In this document: positions 59,689 to 64,000 of the stretch, piece by piece
Layout of the letters: each line of letters opens with the position of its first letter
How positions within the stretch are numbered: position 1 is the first letter of the stretch
Made by a program: the position numbers and the translations under genes
Assembly (NCBI RefSeq): GCF_015767635.1
Contig: NZ_CP065230.1
Location: 3,968,001 to 4,032,000 of the forward strand
Direction of reading: 5' to 3'
Source of the DNA: Halomonas sp. A40-4
GTDB taxonomy: Bacteria > Pseudomonadota > Gammaproteobacteria > Pseudomonadales > Halomonadaceae
DNA length: 64,000 bases
The notes under the pieces: model-generated
Database searches by the model: none
What the model was told of the DNA's origin: nothing
Seen by the model: the letters and a program-made list of their open reading frames with translations, nothing else

Positions 59689-61818
59689 TTAATTGGCCAT
59701 GCGGGTTATTTTGCTGACGTTAGGCAGGTTGCGAATACGTTTCATGATGCGGGCAAGGTGAACGCGACCCTTTACCGAAAGCGTGAGGTTCACAGTGGCA
59801 AGGCGCGCATCGCGCTCTTCAATCCCGATGCGCTCGATGTTGGCATCCGCATCGGTGACCAGCCCGGCGAGTTGCGCCACGATCCCTCGGCGACTTTCGA
59901 TTTCAATGCGCAGGACAACCGGGAAGTCTTCGTCGATGTTCTCTGACCATTCCAGCGCAAAGACTTTGTCAGGGTCGTCTCTGTCCAGCAGGTTTTTACA
60001 TTCAGACCGGTGAACCACAAGCCCTTTACCCATCGAAAGATGGCCAATAATGCTATCACCGGGCAGCGGGTGACAGCAGCGGGCAAAGTTAATCACCATG
60101 CCCTCGCTGCCGCTTATCACCACCGCCTTTTGGCTGGTGCCCTCATTGATCAGCTCGTTGGGATGGCCGTCCGCCACATCCACCAGCCGTCGTGCCACGA
60201 CGTGGGCAACGCGGTTGCCAAGGCCCAACGACTCCAGTAGCGCTTCTTCTGACGCCACGTCGAGTTGCTCGAAGGCGCGGTTTAATACCGTCGATTCCAG
60301 CTCTTCCAGGCTGGTATTGAAGGGGGCCAGTGCCTTGTTCAGCAACCGCCGCCCGAGCATCACCGCTTCGGTATGCCGCTGATGCTTGAGGGCATGACGA
60401 ATGGCCGAGCGCGCCTTGGCCGTGGTGACGAAGTTCAGCCACGCCAGATTGGGGCGCGCCCCCGGCGCCGTGATAATTTCCAGCGTCTGGCCGCTCTCCA
60501 GACGCGTGGAAAGCGGCGCCAGATGGCGATCAATACGGCAGGCGATACAGTGGTTGCCGATATCGGTATGCACCGTATAGGCGAAGTCGATCACCGTAGC
60601 GCCCTGGGGCAGCTCCATGATATCGCCCTTGGGGGTAAACACGTAGATATCGTCGGGAAACAGATCGTTTTTGACGTGCTCGATAAACTCCAGGGAATCC
60701 CCGGCGTGGCGCTGCATCTCCAGAAGCCCTTTCACCCAGGCGCGGGCGCGGGCGTGGCTGCCTTCGGCGATCGGGTGCGAGGTTTGCCCGGCTTTATACA
60801 ACCAGTGGGCGGCAATGCCGTTATTGGCCATGGCCTCCATTTCGCGGGTGCGAATCTGCACCTCTATCGGCATCCCCCGCGCGCCAAACAGGGTGGTATG
60901 CAGACTCTGGTAGCCGTTGGCCTTGGGAATCGCGATGTAGTCCTTGAACCTGCCCGGCACCGGCTTATATAGGTTATGCACCACACCCAGAATGCGGTAG
61001 CAGCTGGCCACATCGTCGGTAATGATGCGAAAACCGAACACATCCATGATTTCGACAAAGGGTTTGCGCTGGTCGCGCATCTTGCGATAAATCGACAACA
61101 GATGCTTTTGGCGGCCGACGACCGTACCGCTCAAGCCTTCGTCGTCGACGCTTTGTTGCAGCGTCGCCTGGACTTCCCGCATGGCACTGCGCCGATGCCC
61201 ACGCGCTTTGGAAACAGCGCGCTTGATACGCTCCGAACGCATCGGATGAATCGCCTGAAAGGACAGGTCCTCGAGCTCGACGCGGATGGTGTTGATGCCT
61301 AACCGCCCGGCGATGCGGGCATAGATTTCCAGGGTTTCGCGGGCGATGCGGCGCTTTTTATCGGGACGCAGCGCGCCCAGGGTGCGCATGTTATGCAGCC
61401 GGTCGGCGAGCTTGACGATAATCACGCGGATATCCCGGGACATCGCCAGGACCATCTTCTGGAAGTTTTCCGCCTGGGCGACGGCTTTATCCTCGAAGGT
61501 GATCTGGGTCAGCTTGGAAACCCCGTCGACCAGTTCTGCCACCGGCTCACCGAACTGGGCGCCTAGGGCTTGTTTCGACACCCCGGTATCTTCAATGACA
61601 TCGTGCAGCATGGCGGCCATCAGGCTTTGATGGTCCATGTGCATGTTCGCCAGGATGTTGGCCACCGCCAGCGGATGGGTAACGTAAGGTTCACCGGAGC
61701 GACGCCGCTGGCCATCGTGGGCCTGTTCAGCGTAATAAAAGGCGCGTTTGACCTGTTGGATCTCGTCGGGGGGTAAGTAGCCGCCGAGTCGGTCGGCCAG
61801 GTCATCAATGGTAAACAT
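59689..61818 (-). CDS. spoT: bifunctional (p)ppGpp synthetase/hydrolase SpoT
   Basis: Stringent-response enzyme of 709 residues. The HD hydrolase domain has YVTHPLAVANIL with His48 and the HD pair at 72-73 (LHDVIEDTG). The synthetase domain has VEIMDVFGFRIITDD and KANGYQSLHTT. A TGS domain (about 390-450, VFTPKGDIMELPQGAT) and a C-terminal ACT domain follow. An intact HD site identifies SpoT rather than RelA. GAGG precedes the ATG. It lies in the order gmk, rpoZ, spoT, ridA. Confidence 0.96.
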   Translation of the reverse strand: MFTIDDLADRLGGYLPPDEIQQVKRAFYYAEQAHDGQRRRSGEPYVTHPLAVANILANMHMDHQSLMAAMLHDVIEDTGVSKQALGAQFGEPVAELVDGVSKLTQITFEDKAVAQAENFQKMVLAMSRDIRVIIVKLADRLHNMRTLGALRPDKKRRIARETLEIYARIAGRLGINTIRVELEDLSFQAIHPMRSERIKRAVSKARGHRRSAMREVQATLQQSVDDEGLSGTVVGRQKHLLSIYRKMRDQRKPFVEIMDVFGFRIITDDVASCYRILGVVHNLYKPVPGRFKDYIAIPKANGYQSLHTTLFGARGMPIEVQIRTREMEAMANNGIAAHWLYKAGQTSHPIAEGSHARARAWVKGLLEMQRHAGDSLEFIEHVKNDLFPDDIYVFTPKGDIMELPQGATVIDFAYTVHTDIGNHCIACRIDRHLAPLSTRLESGQTLEIITAPGARPNLAWLNFVTTAKARSAIRHALKHQRHTEAVMLGRRLLNKALAPFNTSLEELESTVLNRAFEQLDVASEEALLESLGLGNRVAHVVARRLVDVADGHPNELINEGTSQKAVVISGSEGMVINFARCCHPLPGDSIIGHLSMGKGLVVHRSECKNLLDRDDPDKVFALEWSENIDEDFPVVLRIEIESRRGIVAQLAGLVTDADANIERIGIEERDARLATVNLTLSVKGRVHLARIMKRIRNLPNVSKITRMAN

Positions 61819-61846
61819 TCACCGCGCCTCTAATCGGTCGTGAATC

Positions 61847-62107
61847 CTATTCGTCGATTTGTGCGCTGGGAGCCATTGCTGGACGAGCGCGAACAGGTGC
61901 TTCAACCGGTTCGTCCAGTACCGTGTGATCGACCAGACCCGCTGCGATTTCACGCAGCGCCATGACCGTGGGCTTGTCGTTTTCCCAGGGTAACTGTGAG
62001 TCACGGGTGCCCCGCGCCAGCTGACGGGCACGCTGGGTGGAAATCATCACGAGCTTGAAACGGTTTTCTACATGATCAAGACAATCTTCAACGGTGACGC
62101 GAGCCAT
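61847..62107 (-). CDS. rpoZ: RNA polymerase omega subunit
   Basis: Omega subunit, 86 residues, with the typical start [19 protein letters not shown] and [11 protein letters not shown], then the [10 protein letters not shown] segment. It helps assemble RNA polymerase and forms part of a ppGpp site, which suits its place next to spoT. GGAAGG lies before the ATG. Confidence 0.96.
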   Translation of the reverse strand: MARVTVEDCLDHVENRFKLVMISTQRARQLARGTRDSQLPWENDKPTVMALREIAAGLVDHTVLDEPVEAPVRARPAMAPSAQIDE

Positions 62108-62198
62108 GGGGTGCCTTCCTGTAATAACGATGCTGAATCGCGTCCGAGAGAGATCAAACGGGCCGATCCAGCTAAAGAGGGTAGTAGAACCGTGTAGA

Positions 62199-62831
62199 TT
62201 ACTCGACGCCGGGCGCCTGTGACAAGAGCGTTGCCAGCAAGGGCGCGTGGCGTTCGCTCATTAACGGGCGCGCCAGGCGGCGGCTAATGACCAGCGACTG
62301 CAATTCCTGCAGGGCAGTGGTGAAGTCATCGTTGACTACCAGGTAGTCGTATTCGTCGTAGTGCGACATTTCGCTGATCGCATCACGCATGCGTCGCGCA
62401 ATGATGGCGTGCTCATCGGTTCCACGGCTGGCCAGGCGACGCTCCAGCTCGCTGCGCGACGGTGGCAGGACAAAAATCGACACGGCCTCGGGCATTTGTT
62501 CGCGCACCTGGCGCGCGCCCTGCCAGTCGATTTCGAGAATCACGTCCTGGCCGGCATCAAGTACCGTTTGGACGGCCAGGCGCGAGGTACCGTAATAATT
62601 ATCGAAAACCTTGGCGTACTCAAAAAACTCGCCACGCGCAATCATCGCCTCAAAGGTTGCCGCATCGGTGAAGTGGTAATTCACACCATCGACCTCCCCC
62701 TCGCGCTTGGCCCGGGTGGTGTGCGATACCGACACCTGAATGCCATCGAGGCTTTCGATCAGCTCGCGCACCAGGCTGGTTTTACCCGCCCCCGATGGGG
62801 CAGAAACGATAAACAGTGTACCTTGGGACAT
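62199..62831 (-). CDS. gmk: guanylate kinase
   Basis: Guanylate kinase of 210 residues phosphorylating GMP to GDP. P-loop [10 protein letters not shown] (10-19), the GMP-binding [18 protein letters not shown], and [14 protein letters not shown]. The start at 62831 has GGGAAG upstream; the frame is open 12 codons further. It heads the gmk-rpoZ-spoT-ridA run. Confidence 0.96.
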   Translation of the reverse strand: MSQGTLFIVSAPSGAGKTSLVRELIESLDGIQVSVSHTTRAKREGEVDGVNYHFTDAATFEAMIARGEFFEYAKVFDNYYGTSRLAVQTVLDAGQDVILEIDWQGARQVREQMPEAVSIFVLPPSRSELERRLASRGTDEHAIIARRMRDAISEMSHYDEYDYLVVNDDFTTALQELQSLVISRRLARPLMSERHAPLLATLLSQAPGVE

Positions 62832-62947
62832 ACGCGCTTCCCTTGTTGGCGAGGTAAACTCATGCAATTAGAGCAGTGTAGAAAAGGGTCGCAGTATCGC
62901 ACACCCGTCGCGACGACTGTAGCGTTTCGCAGAACAGGGAGGTCACG

Positions 62948-63643
62948 ATGCGAAGTAGCTGGCTGATACTGGCACTGATCGCGTTAGCCGTTGCCCTGCA
63001 AAAGGGCGTCATCGACATTCCCCGCCACTGGTCACCCTGGGCACCGCTATACGTCGACGACCCGATAACACCGGTCACGTCGCTAAAACTGAGCCGCCTG
63101 GAACATGACCGTGACGGCTGCCTGGCCGCACTGGACAGCGTGCCGGATGATGCGCTGCACTATTCCCCTCTGGCCGACTACACCCCCGTCGATAGCTGCC
63201 CGCTTGAGAACGTGGTGCGCCTTGAAGCCAGCAGCGTCGCCTTCAACCAATCGTTTGTAGCCAGCTGCCCCTTGGCGCTTGCCTGGGTAATGTTCGAGCG
63301 CCACGCGCTGCAACCCAGCGCCGAGACCCTTCTCGGCACCCGGGTACGCCAAGTCGACCATGTGGGAAGTTTTGCCTGCCGCAATGTGTACGGTCGCGAA
63401 AGCGGACGGCGCAGCGAACACGCCACCGCCGAGGCGCTTGACGTGACCGGCTTTCACCTCGCCAACGGTGAGCGCATTACCCTGCTTGAGGACTGGGGCA
63501 ACGATGGGCCAGCGGGAGCGTTTCTGCGCGACATACGCGACGATGCCTGCGACTTTTTCGGCAACACCCTGGGCCCCGACTACAACGCCGCCCACGCCGA
63601 CCACTTTCATTTCGGGATGCGCGGCTTTCGCCTCTGCCGTTAG
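62948..63643 (+). CDS. extensin-like family protein
   Basis: Protein of 231 residues with an N-terminal signal or anchor helix (SSWLILALIALAVAL) and an extensin-like C-terminal domain. The motifs RRSEHATAEALDVTGF and AAHADHFHFGM carry His and Asp residues laid out as in zinc LAS-type peptidases, so a cell-wall cleaving role is conceivable but not shown. Several Cys residues suggest disulfides outside the cytoplasm. GGGAGG lies before the ATG. It converges on the MFS gene with a four-base overlap. Confidence 0.8.
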   Translation: MRSSWLILALIALAVALQKGVIDIPRHWSPWAPLYVDDPITPVTSLKLSRLEHDRDGCLAALDSVPDDALHYSPLADYTPVDSCPLENVVRLEASSVAFNQSFVASCPLALAWVMFERHALQPSAETLLGTRVRQVDHVGSFACRNVYGRESGRRSEHATAEALDVTGFHLANGERITLLEDWGNDGPAGAFLRDIRDDACDFFGNTLGPDYNAAHADHFHFGMRGFRLCR

Positions 63644-64000
63644 GTGGCGTCCGCCATGCGGGCCGGGGGATAACGTTTCTCCAGCCAGCGCCCGGCGGCA
63701 AACAGCACGAGCCCGCACAGCGCCAACCCGGTTCCCACCAGGCCGGTGCTCGACCAGTTGAAGCCCGCGCTGATGACAAGCCCGGCAAGCCAGGCCCCCA
63801 GCGCATTGGCACCGTTGAAGGCCGCGTGATTGAGCGATGCCGCCATGGTTTGGGCATCCTCGGCGACATCCATCAAACGGGTTTGCAGCGAAGGCGCCAG
63901 CGCCATGCTGGTGCCCACCAGCCCCACAAACAGCAGCCCCGACCAGACATTATTCGCCGCGAAGTAAAATAGCCCCTGGATCACCGCACACCACAGCAGA
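63640..64000 (-). CDS. MFS transporter (partial, N-terminus outside window)
   Basis: C-terminal 119 or so residues of a major facilitator transporter; the gene continues past the right edge. Three hydrophobic helices are visible, with AAFNGANALGAWLAGLVI, the pattern of the sugar/drug efflux (AraJ-like) branch. The last residues are RYPPARMADAT. Substrate unknown. Confidence 0.8.
   Translation of the reverse strand, partial: LLWCAVIQGLFYFAANNVWSGLLFVGLVGTSMALAPSLQTRLMDVAEDAQTMAASLNHAAFNGANALGAWLAGLVISAGFNWSSTGLVGTGLALCGLVLFAAGRWLEKRYPPARMADAT

Noticed and set aside
1-64000. tRNA, rRNA, CRISPR, insertion sequence or prophage features
   Set aside because: None could be recognised; the tandem repeat at 13371-13430 has no spacers and is not a CRISPR array.

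Overview
The window looks like a piece of the chromosome of a halophilic gammaproteobacterium of the Halomonas type. I infer this from the high GC content, the large number of TRAP transporters, and the gene orders gmk-rpoZ-spoT-ridA, oxyR-recG and phoB-phoR near ubiC-ubiA. No rRNA, tRNA, CRISPR array, insertion sequence or prophage gene was seen.

The left half (about 1-32,000) is a nearly unbroken cluster for breakdown of plant and lignin aromatics. It funnels three substrate classes into protocatechuate and then the beta-ketoadipate pathway. (1) 1-8,922: hydroxycinnamates. A minus-strand operon dctQ-dctM-ech-vdh-dctP sits opposite a plus-strand fcs-thiolase pair, with a MarR regulator gene between them. 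Both promoter regions carry the same short inverted repeat. (2) 9,088-14,488: vanillate. This part holds a DcaP-like porin, the GntR regulator VanR, the demethylase vanA-vanB, and a TRAP binding protein with no membrane partner beside it. A near-perfect VanR-type operator lies at the vanA promoter. (3) 14,578-21,538: protocatechuate to succinyl-CoA plus acetyl-CoA (pcaB, then pcaI-pcaJ-pcaF-pcaDC-pcaH-pcaG). (4) 21,719-30,685: quinate/shikimate entry. It contains a TetR regulator divergent from a TRAP dctP-dctQ-dctM operon, quiC, an AroE-type dehydrogenase with a NAD-like binding loop, an AEC carrier, a type II dehydroquinase, and the IclR regulator of PcaR/PcaU type. The IclR operator GTTCG-N5-CGAAC is seen at three places: upstream of pcaI, pcaB and the regulator itself.

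The middle (30,641-40,494) is mixed: a DUF1338/HglS-type 2-oxoadipate dioxygenase, a DUF72 protein, an NSS sodium symporter, a small unknown protein, an RpiR/HexR-type regulator, UvrD helicase, a PsiE-type membrane protein, a Tat-exported orphan TRAP binding protein and a YciA-type thioesterase.

The phosphate region (40,601-49,083) has pstS-pstC-pstA-pstB-phoU, cysZ, and phoB-phoR on the other strand. Pho boxes are visible upstream of phoB and, unusually, between pstS and pstC. Between cysZ and phoR is a 520-base gap. It contains a minus-strand candidate small RNA with a strong intrinsic terminator and GGA motifs in hairpin loops, which could be a Csr/Rsm-type regulator RNA.

The right end (49,162-64,000) is housekeeping: ubiA, ubiC, a rubredoxin-type reductase, HU, an SCP2-like protein, a YccS-type FUSC protein, recG-oxyR, a YeeZ-type epimerase, ridA, spoT, rpoZ, gmk, an extensin-like protein, and an MFS transporter cut by the window edge. 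Start sites were chosen from visible ribosome binding sites and overlaps.
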